Assembly: GCF_018760735.1 (NCBI RefSeq)
Contig: NZ_JAHHZN010000007.1
Location: 1-64,000 of the forward strand
Source of the DNA: Hymenobacter piscis
GTDB lineage: Bacteria; Bacteroidota; Bacteroidia; Cytophagales; Hymenobacteraceae
DNA length: 64,000 bases
Direction: 5' to 3'
The position numbers and the translations under genes were made by a program. Shown here one piece after another: positions 51,720 to 60,574 of the stretch. How positions within the stretch are numbered: the first letter of the stretch is position 1; every line of letters begins with the position of its first letter. The notes under the pieces were generated by a model, which was not told where the DNA came from, made no database searches, and saw only the letters and a list, made by a program, of their open reading frames with translations.

Positions 51720-54152
51720 ATGAAACGGCGCATCGGCATTCGGCTCCTGGTGGTTCTGGGCATCCTGGGCGGGCTGCTGCTGGGGCTGGACCGGCTGTTT
51801 CCGGTGCCGCCCGCGCCGCAGTACTCGCCCCTGGTGCTGGCCCAGGATGGCACGGTGCTGCACGCCTACCTCAACCCCACCCAGAAGTGGCGGATGAAAA
51901 CGGAGCTGGGCGAGATTACGCCGGTGCTGCGCCAAGCCATCATCGAGAAGGAAGACCGGTGGTTCCGGTGGCATTTTGGGGTGAACCCGCTGGCGCTGGT
52001 GCAGGCGGCGGGGCGCAACGTGTTTGGGCGGGGGCGCACCACCGGGGCCAGCACCATTACCATGCAGGTGGCCCGGCTGCTGGAACCCAAGGAGCGCACC
52101 TTCGGCAATAAGCTGCTCGAGATGGCCCGCGCTACCCAGCTCGAAGCCCACTACAGCAAGGACGAAATCCTGCAGCTCTACCTCAACCTGGTGCCCTACG
52201 GCGGCAACGTGGAAGGCGTGAAATCGGCCGCGTTGCTCTACTTCCAGCAACCGCCCGACTACCTCTCCCTGGCCCAGACCGTGACGCTGGCCATCATCCC
52301 GAACCGGCCCCGGGGCCTGGTATTGGGCAAGAACAACGCGGCCGTGCGCCGGGAGCGGAACCGCTGGCTCCGCCGCTTCGGGGCGGCCGGGCTGTTTCCG
52401 GCTCAGGATATTGCCGACGCCCTGCGCGAGCCCCTGCAGGTACAGCGCCACGCCGCCCCCACCCTGGCCCCCCACCTCGCGCGCCGGCTGGTGCGCCAGT
52501 ATCCGCGCGCGGCCATCATCCGCAGCAGTCTGCACCGGGCCAAGCAAAGCAAGGCCGAGGACCTGACCCGCAATTACGTGCGCCGCCTGCATGAGCTGGG
52601 CATCACGCAGGCCGCCGTGCTGGTGGTGAACAACCGCACCCGGCAAGTGGAAGCCTACGTGGGCTCGGCCGATTTCCGCGACTTCCGGGGCCAGGGCCAG
52701 AACGACGGCATCAGGGCCGTGCGCTCCCCCGGCAGCACCCTCAAGCCCTTCCTCTACGCCCTGGCGCTAGACAGGGGCCTGGTCACGCCCAAGCTGCTGC
52801 TGCCCGATGTGCCCACCAACTTTCAGGGCTACCGCCCCGAAAACTTCGATAAGCACTGCCACGGCGAAGTGACGCTGGAACGGGCCCTGGCCTACTCGCT
52901 CAACATTCCGGCCGTGCGCGTGCTCCAGGACCTGGGCGTGCCTGCCTTCACCGGGCAGCTCCAGCGGGCAGACTTCCGCAGTGTGGCCCGCAACCGCGCC
53001 CGCCTGGGCCTGAGCAGCATCCTGGGCGGCTGCGGGGCGAGCCTGGAAGAGCTGACGGGGCTGTATGCGGCGCTGGCCAATGGGGGGCGGTACGGGCAGT
53101 TGGAATTTACTGCGGTTAAGGAGCCTCCCCCCCTACCCCCTTCTCCAGGGGGAGAGGGGGGACCGAATGCTGGCTCTGTGCCCGTGAAGCTGTCTGGCTC
53201 CCCCCTCTCCCTTTCCGGAGAGGGGGGCCGGGGGGGTGAGACGTTCCGCCAGAACGATACCGGAACGGCCCTCGTCTCCCCCGCCGCCGCCTTCCTCGTC
53301 ACCGACATCCTGAGCCAGCTTACGCGGCCCGATTTGCCGCTGGGCGCGGCCCGCAGCACCCGCCTGCCCAAAATTGCCTGGAAAACCGGCACCAGCTACG
53401 GCCGCCGCGACGCCTGGAGCATCGGCTACAACCGCGACTATACCATCGGGGTGTGGGTGGGCAACTTCAGCGGCCAGGGCAGCCCCGCCCTCACCGGCTC
53501 CGACGTGGCCACGCCCCTGCTCTTCGACCTGTTCAACACCCTGGCCTACAACTCGCCCAACGACTGGTTCGCGCCCCCCGCCGCCCTCGATTTCCGGCTC
53601 GTGTGCGCCGAATCGGGGCGGGTGCCGGGCGAGAACTGTCCCAATCAGGTAATCGACTACTTCCTGCCTGGCGTAAGCAGCGGCCAGCGCTGCCAACACC
53701 AGCGCGAGGTGCTGGTATCGGCCGACGGCAGCTTCACCTACTGCCGGGCCTGCGCGCCGGCGGCCGGCTTCCGGCGGGCGCTCTACCCCAACCTGCTGCC
53801 CGAAGTGGCCGCCTACCGCGAAGCCCAGGGCCTGCCCTACCGCCGCCTGCCGCCCCACAACCCCCAGTGCCAGCGCGTGCGCGGCGGCCCCGAGCGCGCG
53901 CCCACCATCACCTCGCCCTCAGCCAATACCGAGTACGTGCTCAACGCCCGTGAGCAGCCCCAGCTCCTGCTCAGCTGCACCACCGACAGCGAAGTGCGCC
54001 AGGTGTACTGGTACGTGAACGACCAGTTCCTGCGCGCCGCCGCCGCCACCGAGCGGGTGTTCTTCCGCCCCGGCCCCGGCCCCCTGAAAATCTCCTGCGC
54101 CGACGACCACGGCCGCAACACCGACGTGCTGGTCACCGTGAGCGAGCTGTAG
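51720..54152 (+). CDS. pbpC: Penicillin-binding protein 1C
   Basis: This bifunctional membrane enzyme has 810 residues from the ATG at 51720. An N-terminal helix (RIGIRLLVVLGILGGLLLGL) is followed by the transglycosylase domain (EKEDRWFRWHFG with Glu78, GASTITMQVARLL, LNLVPYGGNVEG). The transpeptidase domain has SxxK at Ser339 in PGSTLKPF, YSLN, and KTGT at 555-558, and a BiPBP_C domain ends the protein. PBP1c makes glycan and is thought to work with the bacterial macroglobulin in envelope repair. About 39 residues (near 469-507, PPPLPPSPGGEGG and so on) come from a palindromic repeat inserted in frame in the transpeptidase domain. The frame and all catalytic motifs are intact. Confidence 0.95.
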   Translation: MKRRIGIRLLVVLGILGGLLLGLDRLFPVPPAPQYSPLVLAQDGTVLHAYLNPTQKWRMKTELGEITPVLRQAIIEKEDRWFRWHFGVNPLALVQAAGRNVFGRGRTTGASTITMQVARLLEPKERTFGNKLLEMARATQLEAHYSKDEILQLYLNLVPYGGNVEGVKSAALLYFQQPPDYLSLAQTVTLAIIPNRPRGLVLGKNNAAVRRERNRWLRRFGAAGLFPAQDIADALREPLQVQRHAAPTLAPHLARRLVRQYPRAAIIRSSLHRAKQSKAEDLTRNYVRRLHELGITQAAVLVVNNRTRQVEAYVGSADFRDFRGQGQNDGIRAVRSPGSTLKPFLYALALDRGLVTPKLLLPDVPTNFQGYRPENFDKHCHGEVTLERALAYSLNIPAVRVLQDLGVPAFTGQLQRADFRSVARNRARLGLSSILGGCGASLEELTGLYAALANGGRYGQLEFTAVKEPPPLPPSPGGEGGPNAGSVPVKLSGSPLSLSGEGGRGGETFRQNDTGTALVSPAAAFLVTDILSQLTRPDLPLGAARSTRLPKIAWKTGTSYGRRDAWSIGYNRDYTIGVWVGNFSGQGSPALTGSDVATPLLFDLFNTLAYNSPNDWFAPPAALDFRLVCAESGRVPGENCPNQVIDYFLPGVSSGQRCQHQREVLVSADGSFTYCRACAPAAGFRRALYPNLLPEVAAYREAQGLPYRRLPPHNPQCQRVRGGPERAPTITSPSANTEYVLNAREQPQLLLSCTTDSEVRQVYWYVNDQFLRAAAATERVFFRPGPGPLKISCADDHGRNTDVLVTVSEL
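53125..53240. repeat. C/G-rich palindromic element inserted in pbpC
   Basis: The left arm starts CTCCCCCCCTACCCCCTTCT and ends GGGGGGA; the right arm is its complement, ending GGGGGGGTGAG, with a central part of about 36 bases. Its composition and low-complexity translation stand out from the flanking gene. It looks like a MITE-like or REP-like element translated as part of PBP1c. Confidence 0.85.
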
Positions 54153-54602
54153 CGCGAAGCCTTGCCTTTGCGTTTCGTTGCTGACACCCGCACGTGCCCC
54201 GACGTGCCAGGGCTGAAGTTCAGCGGCTGTGCAGCGGCTGATGTTACGCACTCACCAGCCCAGCCCCGACGTCTCAGGGCTGAAGCCCGGGGCTATGCAG
54301 CGGCTGATGTTACGCACTCATTAGCCCAGGGCTTTACCCCTGGGTACTCCCGGCTCGTTTGCACGGGTGATTATCCATCGGGGCCAACCTTTCGCAACCT
54401 CGCTGGTTTACCCTCCCTGTATTCCAACCCGCCCCCGATAGCCCGGGCCGGCTTCCCGCCCTCGGCCCCTTTTCTACCCCGCAGTGCAGCCCGAACCCGG
54501 GGCTGACCGTCTCTGCTTCCACCCGCTCTGCTCTTCCTCCCCTTTGGGCTGCCGCGCCCGCCACCGCTCCGCTTTGCCGCGGGGTAGCCGCTTTCTTTCG
54601 TG
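54153..54602. other. Repeat-bearing gap between pbpC and the efflux operon
   Basis: These 450 bases contain no gene I can support. They hold the 66-base direct repeats listed separately, and a pyrimidine-rich region up to the efflux gene start that shows no clear promoter box. Confidence 0.6.
54195..54352. repeat. Tandem 66-base repeats with short palindromes
   Basis: GCAGCGGCTGATGTTACGCA plus CTCA occurs at 54231 and again at 54297. The preceding part GCCCCGACG-N5-AGGGCTGAAG also occurs twice (54197 and 54263). Each unit ends in a short palindrome (CAGGGCTGAAGCCCGGGGCT; CCCAGGGCTTTACCCCTGGG). About two and a half units are present. Confidence 0.8.
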
Positions 54603-55958
54603 ATGAACTACCTTTCTCAGGCCCTGCTGCTGCTGGGCTTGCTCTGGCTGGCTCCGGCCGGCCTGCGGGCCCAGCCCACGGCCCCGCCCCGCTCGCCCGA
54701 CGCGGCCTTTACCCTGGCCGAGTGCCTGCAGGTGGCCCTGGTCAACCAGCCCCTGGTGCGTCAGGCCCGCATTGATGAGGAAATCACCCAGTCGGCTAAC
54801 CAGATTGCCCTGGCCGCCTGGCTGCCCCAGGTGGGGCTCCAGGGCACGGCCCAGCACTATTTTCAGCTGCCGTTCACCATTTTCCCCGACCCGACAACCG
54901 GCCAGCTGACGCCCCGCCAGCTGGGCGTGCGCAACGTGACCACGCTGGGCCTGAGCGGCACCCAGGTGATTTACAACAACGACGTGCACCTGGCCGCCCG
55001 CAGCAAGCGGTTCAACAACCAGGCCGCCGCCCAGAACACGGTGAACGTGCAGATTGCCACGGTGTCGGACGTGAGCAAGAGCTTCTACGACGTGCTGCTG
55101 GCCCAGCGCCAGCTCGATGTGTTCAGCCAAGACATTGCCCGCCTCCAGCGCAACTACCGCGACGCGAAGGCGCGCTACGATGTGGGCCTGGCCGACAAAA
55201 CCGAGTACCTCCAGGCCGAAGTCTCGCTCAATAACTCGCTGGTGGGCCGCCGGCAGAGCCAGGAAGCGGTGCGGGCGCGGCTGGCCTACCTTAAGCAGCT
55301 CATGGGCCTGCCGCCCGAGCGCCCCCTGGCGTTGCAGTACGACACCCTGCAGCTGGAGTTCAACGCCACGCTGGACACCACCGCGGCCCTCAACTTCAGC
55401 AACCGCATCGAAATTCAGCAGCTCCAGACCCAGAAATCCTTGCAGGATATCACGGTGGACTACTACCGCAACGGGTTTCTGCCTTCGGTTTCAGCCTTTG
55501 CCAACTACAACTCCGTGTTTCAGAACAACGCGGTGAGCGAGCAGTACCGCACCCGCTTCCCTAACTCCTACGCCGGCCTGCAGCTGGGTTTGCCCCTGTT
55601 CACGGGCTTCCGGCGCACCCAGAACATCCGCCGGGCCCGGCTCGAAAACACCCGCCTCGACGAAGACCTGCAGAACACCCGCAACCAGATCAACACCGAA
55701 TACGCCACCGCCCTGGCCAACTACCAGGGCTACTACACCCAGTACGCGCTGGGCAAGCGCAACCTGGAGGCCTCGCGGGAGGTGTACAACGTCATCAACC
55801 TGCAATACCGGGAAGGCATCCGGGCCTACGTGGACCTGATTGTGGCCCAGACCACCCTGCGCACTTCCCAGCTCAACTACTACACCGCCCTGTTCCAGCT
55901 GCTGAGCAGCAAAGTGGATGTGCTGCGGGCCCGCGGCGAGCTGCCGACGGACTACTGA
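54603..55958 (+). CDS. TolC-family outer-membrane efflux protein
   Basis: From the ATG at 54603 (a GTG immediately before is possible) the protein has 451 residues and a signal peptide (QALLLLGLLWLAPAGLRAQ). The TolC repeat pattern appears twice: FTLAECLQVALVNQPLVRQA in the first half and NRIEIQQLQTQKSLQDITVD in the second. Long alpha-helical coiled coils follow each (LARLQRNYRDAKARYDVGLA-type sequence; FSQDIARLQRNYRDAKARYD), and GLQLGLPLFTGFRRTQNI marks the second barrel strand. It is the first gene of the efflux operon, 24 bases before the adaptor. Confidence 0.93.
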   Translation: MNYLSQALLLLGLLWLAPAGLRAQPTAPPRSPDAAFTLAECLQVALVNQPLVRQARIDEEITQSANQIALAAWLPQVGLQGTAQHYFQLPFTIFPDPTTGQLTPRQLGVRNVTTLGLSGTQVIYNNDVHLAARSKRFNNQAAAQNTVNVQIATVSDVSKSFYDVLLAQRQLDVFSQDIARLQRNYRDAKARYDVGLADKTEYLQAEVSLNNSLVGRRQSQEAVRARLAYLKQLMGLPPERPLALQYDTLQLEFNATLDTTAALNFSNRIEIQQLQTQKSLQDITVDYYRNGFLPSVSAFANYNSVFQNNAVSEQYRTRFPNSYAGLQLGLPLFTGFRRTQNIRRARLENTRLDEDLQNTRNQINTEYATALANYQGYYTQYALGKRNLEASREVYNVINLQYREGIRAYVDLIVAQTTLRTSQLNYYTALFQLLSSKVDVLRARGELPTDY

Positions 55959-55982
55959 TTTTACCGCTGTTTGCCGACCCTC

Positions 55983-57125
55983 ATGAAAAACCAGAACCTC
56001 GTTGCCGGCGGCCTGCTGAGCCTCCTGCTACTTGCCGGCTGCGGTAAGAAAGAAGAAGAAAAAGCCGGTCCGCCGCCCGCCACGCCCGTCACGCTGGTGG
56101 AAGCGCGCACCATCGCCGCCGTGTACTACGACGAGTACCCCGCCACCGCAGTAGCCCTCAACAGCGTGGAGCTGCGCAGCCAGGTGGCCGGCTTTATCAC
56201 GGGCATCTATTTCAAGGAAGGCGAAGTGGTGCCCAAGGGCAAAACGCTCTACGAAATCGACCGGCGCAAGTACCAGGCGGCCTACCAGCAGGCCCTGGCG
56301 GGGCTGCGCAGCGTGCGGGCCAGCGCCCAGAACGCCAAAACCAACCTCGACCGGTACCAGCGCCTGGCCCAGCAGGACGCCATTGCCCTGCAGATTGTGG
56401 ACAACGCCGCCACCGCCTACGCCACGGCCCAGGCCCAGGTGGCCGAGGCCCAGGCCGGCGTGGATGCCGCCCGCACCGACCTCGACTACTCCCTCATCAA
56501 AGCCCCGTTCAGCGGGCGCATCGGCATTTCGCAGGTGCGGCTGGGCTCCCAGGTCAGCCCCGGCAGCACGCTGCTCAACACCATCAGCGGCGAAGACCCG
56601 GTGGGCGTGGACTTCGTGGTGACCGAATCGGCCCTGGGACGCTTTGCCGATTTGCAGCGCCGCGCCGGCAGCAACCCCGATTCGCTGTTCCGGCTGGAGC
56701 TCTCCGATGGCACGATGTACCCCCAGCCGGGCCGCATTCTGGCCATCGACCGGGGTGTGGACCAGCAGACCGGCACGGTGCAGATCCGGGTGCAGTTCCC
56801 CAACCCCAAACGGGAGCTCAAGGACGGCATGAGCACCGTGCTCCACGTGCTCAACCGGCAGTCGGGCCAGCGCGTGGTGATTCCCTTCAAGGCCGTGACC
56901 GAGCAGATGGGCGAGAACTTCGTGTTCGTGGCCGGCGACAGCAGTAAGGCGGAGCAGCGCAAAGTGCAGCTCGGCCCCCGCCTGCGCGAGCAGATCGTCA
57001 TCCTCGACGGCATCAAGGCCGGCGACCAGGTCATCACCGAAGGCATCCAGCGCCTGCGCGACGGCGGCGCCATTCAGGCCGGCACCCCGGCCGCGGCCGC
57101 GGCTCCGGCTCCGGCTGCGAAGTAA
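55983..57125 (+). CDS. RND efflux periplasmic adaptor (AcrA/MexA type)
   Basis: From the ATG at 55983 the protein has 380 residues with a lipobox (LLSLLLLAGC, Cys20), so it is lipid-anchored. The family parts are in order: half-lipoyl VELRSQVAGFITGIYFKEGE, helical hairpin QQALAGLRSVRASAQNAKTN, second half-lipoyl DYSLIKAPFSGRIGISQVRL, beta-barrel and membrane-proximal domains (VQIRVQFPNPKRELKDGMST). The C-terminal tail is Ala/Pro-rich. A long hairpin separates it from the permease gene. Confidence 0.95.
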   Translation: MKNQNLVAGGLLSLLLLAGCGKKEEEKAGPPPATPVTLVEARTIAAVYYDEYPATAVALNSVELRSQVAGFITGIYFKEGEVVPKGKTLYEIDRRKYQAAYQQALAGLRSVRASAQNAKTNLDRYQRLAQQDAIALQIVDNAATAYATAQAQVAEAQAGVDAARTDLDYSLIKAPFSGRIGISQVRLGSQVSPGSTLLNTISGEDPVGVDFVVTESALGRFADLQRRAGSNPDSLFRLELSDGTMYPQPGRILAIDRGVDQQTGTVQIRVQFPNPKRELKDGMSTVLHVLNRQSGQRVVIPFKAVTEQMGENFVFVAGDSSKAEQRKVQLGPRLREQIVILDGIKAGDQVITEGIQRLRDGGAIQAGTPAAAAAPAPAAK

Positions 57126-57130
57126 ATAAG

Positions 57131-57230
57131 AACGTCATTCCGAGCGCAGCCGAGGAATCTCGCGTGCTGACGTTGGAATAGCTACTCAACATCAGCAAGC
57201 GAGATTCCTCGGCTGCGCTCGGAATGACGG
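57131..57230. repeat. Long inverted repeat, GTCATTCCGAGC family, inside the efflux operon
   Basis: The left arm (57131-57174) begins GAACGTCATTCCGAGCGCAG and the right arm (57187-57230) is its complement. The loop is about 12 bases. It lies between the adaptor and the permease genes of one operon, so it may hold back transcription or stabilise the upstream mRNA. Confidence 0.9.
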
Positions 57231-57254
57231 CCTCAATAGCTAATAACCCCCACC

Positions 57255-60200
57255 ATGATTGCAGAAACCTTTATCCGGCGTCCCGTTACGGCCATCGTCA
57301 TCTCGCTGGTGATTGTGCTGGTGGGGGTGCTGGCCATCCTGAACCTGCCCGTGGGGCAGTACCCGGAAATCACACCGCCCACCGTGTCGGTGTCGGGCAT
57401 TTATACCGGGGCCGATGCCCAGACCGTGGAGCAGACCGTGGCCACGCCCGTGGAAGTGCAGGTGAACGGCGTGCCCGGCATGACCTACCTGCAAAGCAAC
57501 AGCACCAGCAACGGGCAGATGAGCATGACGGTCAACTTTGAAGTCGGCACCGACATCAACATTGCCGCCCTCGACGTGCAGAACCGGGTGGGCATTGCCC
57601 TGCCCGGCCTGCCCCAGGAGGTGCAGCGCCTGGGCCTGACGGTGCGCAAGCGCAACCCCAGCATTCTGATGCTGGTGGCCCTCTACGCCCCCAAAGGCAC
57701 CCACAACACCACCTTCCTCGACAACTACGCCAACGTGTTCGTGAAGGACGCGCTGCTGCGCACCAAGGGCGTGGGCGACATCGTGAGCCGGGCCGACGAC
57801 TTCTCGATGCGCATCTGGCTCAAGCCCGATAAACTCTCCCAGCTCGGCGTCACGGCCCAGGACATTACGGCCGCCATTCAGGAGCAGAACGCCCAGATTG
57901 CGGCCGGCTCGGTGGGCGCGCCCCCGGCCCAGACGGGTCAGACCTTCGAGTACATCGTGTTCGTGCAGGGCCGCCTGACCAATACCGAGGAGTTCGGCAA
58001 CATCATCGTCAAAACCCGGCCCGAGGACGGCTCCGTGGTCTACCTCAAGGACGTGGCCCGGGTGGAGCTGGGCAAGTTCAACTACGCCAGCAACTCCTTC
58101 GTGGACGGCAAGCGCGCCGCCTACCTGCTCGTGTACCAGGCCCCCGGCGCCAACGCCCTCGAAACCTTCGAAAACGTGAATGCCACCATGGAGCAGCTCA
58201 AAAAGCAGTTCCCCACCGACCTGGACTACATCGTGCCCTTCGAGGCCGCCACGGTGGTGAAAGTGTCGATTGAGGAAGTGCTGCACACGCTCGTCGAGGC
58301 CCTGGTGCTCGTGATTGTGGTGGTGTTCCTGTTCCTGCAAAGCTGGCGCTCCACGCTCATTCCGGTGCTGGCCATTCCGGTGTCCATCATCGGCACATTC
58401 ATCCTGTTCATTCCGCTGGGCTTCACCATCAACACGCTCACCATGTTCGGCTTCGTGCTGGCCATTGGTATTGTGGTCGATGACGCCATTGTGGTGGTGG
58501 AAGCCGTGGAGCACAACATGAACGTGCGCAACATGCCGGTGCTGGAAGCCACGCTGGCGGCCATGCGCGAAATTTCGGCTCCGGTTATTGCCATTGCCCT
58601 CATTCTGGCGGCGGTGTTCGTGCCGGTGGGCTTTATTCCGGGCATCACCGGGCGGCTCTACCAGCAGTTCGCCATTACCATCGCCATTTCGGTGATTATC
58701 TCGGCCTTCGTGGCCCTCTCGCTCACGCCGGCCCTGTGCGTGCTGCTGCTCAAGCCCCACAAGCGCGACGAAAACTCGAAGGGCCTCGACCGGCTGTTTT
58801 TCCGCTTCAATACCTGGTTCGATAAGGTAACGGGCCAGTACGGCAACGGCGTGCAGCGCGGCATCAGGCACTCCCGCTTCGTGGTCGTGATTCTGGTTTG
58901 CATCATCGTGGGCACGGGTTTCCTGTTCGTGAAGAAGCCGTCCTCGTTCATCCCGACCGAGGACGAGGGCCGGATTTTCGTGACGTTTACCCTGCCCGAA
59001 GCCGCCTCCACCGAGCGCACCGTGGCCACGCTGAAGGAGGTGATGAAGGAGCTGAGCCAGATCAAGGGCATTGCCCACTACGCCGGTCTGGGCGGCCTGA
59101 ACGTGGTGACGTTTTCCTCCAAATCGAACAGCGGCACCGTGTTCTGCCAGCTCAAGCCCTGGGAAGACCGCAAAGACAAGGAGCTCCAGCTCCAGGCCCT
59201 GATGGCCACCGTGCAGCAGCGCCTGAGCCGCCTCAAGGAAGCCAACATCGTGGTCATTTCGCCGCCGCCCATTCCGGGCCTGGGCAACAGCGGGGGCTTC
59301 TCGTTTATCCTGCAGGAGCGCGACGGCGACGGCAAAGTCCAGACCTTTGACAAGAACCTGCAGAAATTCCTGGCCGACCTGAGCGCCCGCCCCGAAATCG
59401 TGCGGCCCTTCTCGTTCTTCACCGCCAACACGCCCGGCTACCAGCTCACCATCGACCGCGAAAAGGCCAAGAAGCTGGGCGTATCGGTATCCGACATCGG
59501 CACGGCCCTGCGCACCTACCTGGGCTCGGCCTACGTGAACGACTTCACGCTCTACGGCCGCAACTTCCGCGTAGTGGCCCAGGCCGACAGCATGTACCGC
59601 GGCGACATTAAGGACCTGGACCAGTACTACGTGCGCAACCGCGCCGGCGGCATGGTGCCCCTGAGCACGCTCACCAGCTACCGGCGCACCGAGTCGGCCC
59701 CGCTGATTTCGCACTTCAACCTGTTCCGCTCGGCCGAAATCAACGGCAGTGCCGCCCCCGGCTACTCCTCCGGCGACGCCTTGCAGGCCCTCCAGGAAAC
59801 GGCCGCCAAGTCCCTGCCCCAGGGCTATGGCTACGAGTTCTCCGGCCTGACCCGCGAAGAGCAGCTGGCCGGCGGCCAGACGGTGTACATCTTCGCCCTC
59901 TCGATTGTGTTCGTGTTCCTGTTCCTGGCGGCCCTGTACGAGAGCTGGTCGGTGCCGTTTTCGGTGCTGCTGGCCGTGCCGGTGGGCGCGTTCGGGGCCA
60001 TCCTGGCCCTTACCTTCCTGCCCAAGCTCACCAACAACGTCTACGCCCAGATCGGCCTGATTACGCTCATTGGCCTGTCGGCCAAGAACGCCATCCTCAT
60101 CATCGAATTCGCCAAGGAGCGGGTCGATAAGGGCATGCCGCTCGTAGAGGCCACCCTGGAGGCCGTGCGCCTGCGCCTGCGTCCCATCGTGATGACCTCC

Positions 60201-60455
60201 CTGGCCTTTATCCTGGGCGTGCTACCGCTGGTGTTCGCCTCCGGGGCCGGCGCCCAAAGTCGCCAGACCATCGGCTGGACGGTACTCGGCGGCATGCTCT
60301 CGGCCACGCTGCTGGCCATTTTCATCGTGCCGGTGCTCTACGTACTGATTACGCGCTTCGCCTACGGCAAGGAGAAGCTGGCCGAGCTGGAAGCCAGCTA
60401 CCAGCCCGACGAAGAGCACGGCGGCCCCGCCGACCAAGGCCAGCAGCCGGCGTAG
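57255..60455 (+). CDS. RND multidrug efflux permease (AcrB/HAE1 type)
   Basis: The protein has 1066 residues and the twelve-helix RND plan with two large periplasmic loops. It starts IAETFIRRPVTAIVISLVIV. The proton-relay aspartates Asp409-Asp410 (GIVVDDAIVVVEAVEHN) and Lys944 (GLSAKNAILIIEFAKE) are present. The porter region has RADDFSMRIWLKPDKLSQLG. It should export hydrophobic drugs or similar compounds by proton exchange through the TolC-like protein. It is the last gene of the three-gene operon. Its stop codon lies in the first of three 12-base repeats. Confidence 0.97.
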   Translation: MIAETFIRRPVTAIVISLVIVLVGVLAILNLPVGQYPEITPPTVSVSGIYTGADAQTVEQTVATPVEVQVNGVPGMTYLQSNSTSNGQMSMTVNFEVGTDINIAALDVQNRVGIALPGLPQEVQRLGLTVRKRNPSILMLVALYAPKGTHNTTFLDNYANVFVKDALLRTKGVGDIVSRADDFSMRIWLKPDKLSQLGVTAQDITAAIQEQNAQIAAGSVGAPPAQTGQTFEYIVFVQGRLTNTEEFGNIIVKTRPEDGSVVYLKDVARVELGKFNYASNSFVDGKRAAYLLVYQAPGANALETFENVNATMEQLKKQFPTDLDYIVPFEAATVVKVSIEEVLHTLVEALVLVIVVVFLFLQSWRSTLIPVLAIPVSIIGTFILFIPLGFTINTLTMFGFVLAIGIVVDDAIVVVEAVEHNMNVRNMPVLEATLAAMREISAPVIAIALILAAVFVPVGFIPGITGRLYQQFAITIAISVIISAFVALSLTPALCVLLLKPHKRDENSKGLDRLFFRFNTWFDKVTGQYGNGVQRGIRHSRFVVVILVCIIVGTGFLFVKKPSSFIPTEDEGRIFVTFTLPEAASTERTVATLKEVMKELSQIKGIAHYAGLGGLNVVTFSSKSNSGTVFCQLKPWEDRKDKELQLQALMATVQQRLSRLKEANIVVISPPPIPGLGNSGGFSFILQERDGDGKVQTFDKNLQKFLADLSARPEIVRPFSFFTANTPGYQLTIDREKAKKLGVSVSDIGTALRTYLGSAYVNDFTLYGRNFRVVAQADSMYRGDIKDLDQYYVRNRAGGMVPLSTLTSYRRTESAPLISHFNLFRSAEINGSAAPGYSSGDALQALQETAAKSLPQGYGYEFSGLTREEQLAGGQTVYIFALSIVFVFLFLAALYESWSVPFSVLLAVPVGAFGAILALTFLPKLTNNVYAQIGLITLIGLSAKNAILIIEFAKERVDKGMPLVEATLEAVRLRLRPIVMTSLAFILGVLPLVFASGAGAQSRQTIGWTVLGGMLSATLLAIFIVPVLYVLITRFAYGKEKLAELEASYQPDEEHGGPADQGQQPA

Positions 60456-60479
60456 CAGCCGGCGTAGCAGCCGGCATAG
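60444..60479 (+). repeat. Three CAGCCGGCGTAG repeats spanning a stop codon
   Basis: Copies are at 60444-60455, 60456-60467 and 60468-60479 (the last with one change). The permease stop TAG is the end of the first copy, and each further copy keeps a TAG in the same frame. Confidence 0.9.
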
Positions 60480-60493
60480 CAGGATTAAGTTGA

Positions 60494-60527
60494 AAGAACG
60501 TCATTCCTCGCCCGGAATGACGTTCTT
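60494..60527. terminator. Terminator after the efflux operon built from a GTCATTCC hairpin
   Basis: AAGAACGTCATTCC pairs with GGAATGACGTTCTT around a six-base loop, and GTTTT follows. It is the smallest member of the GTCATTCC inverted-repeat family and looks adapted as a terminator. Confidence 0.8.
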
Positions 60528-60574
60528 GTTTTATGGTGCTGTGGCCTACTCATTTGTCTTCACAACCTTCCCCC

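Noticed and set aside
57240..59714. 824-codon open frame antisense to the RND permease
   Set aside because: Low-complexity His/Glu-rich translation, no start context, and the sense strand is certain.
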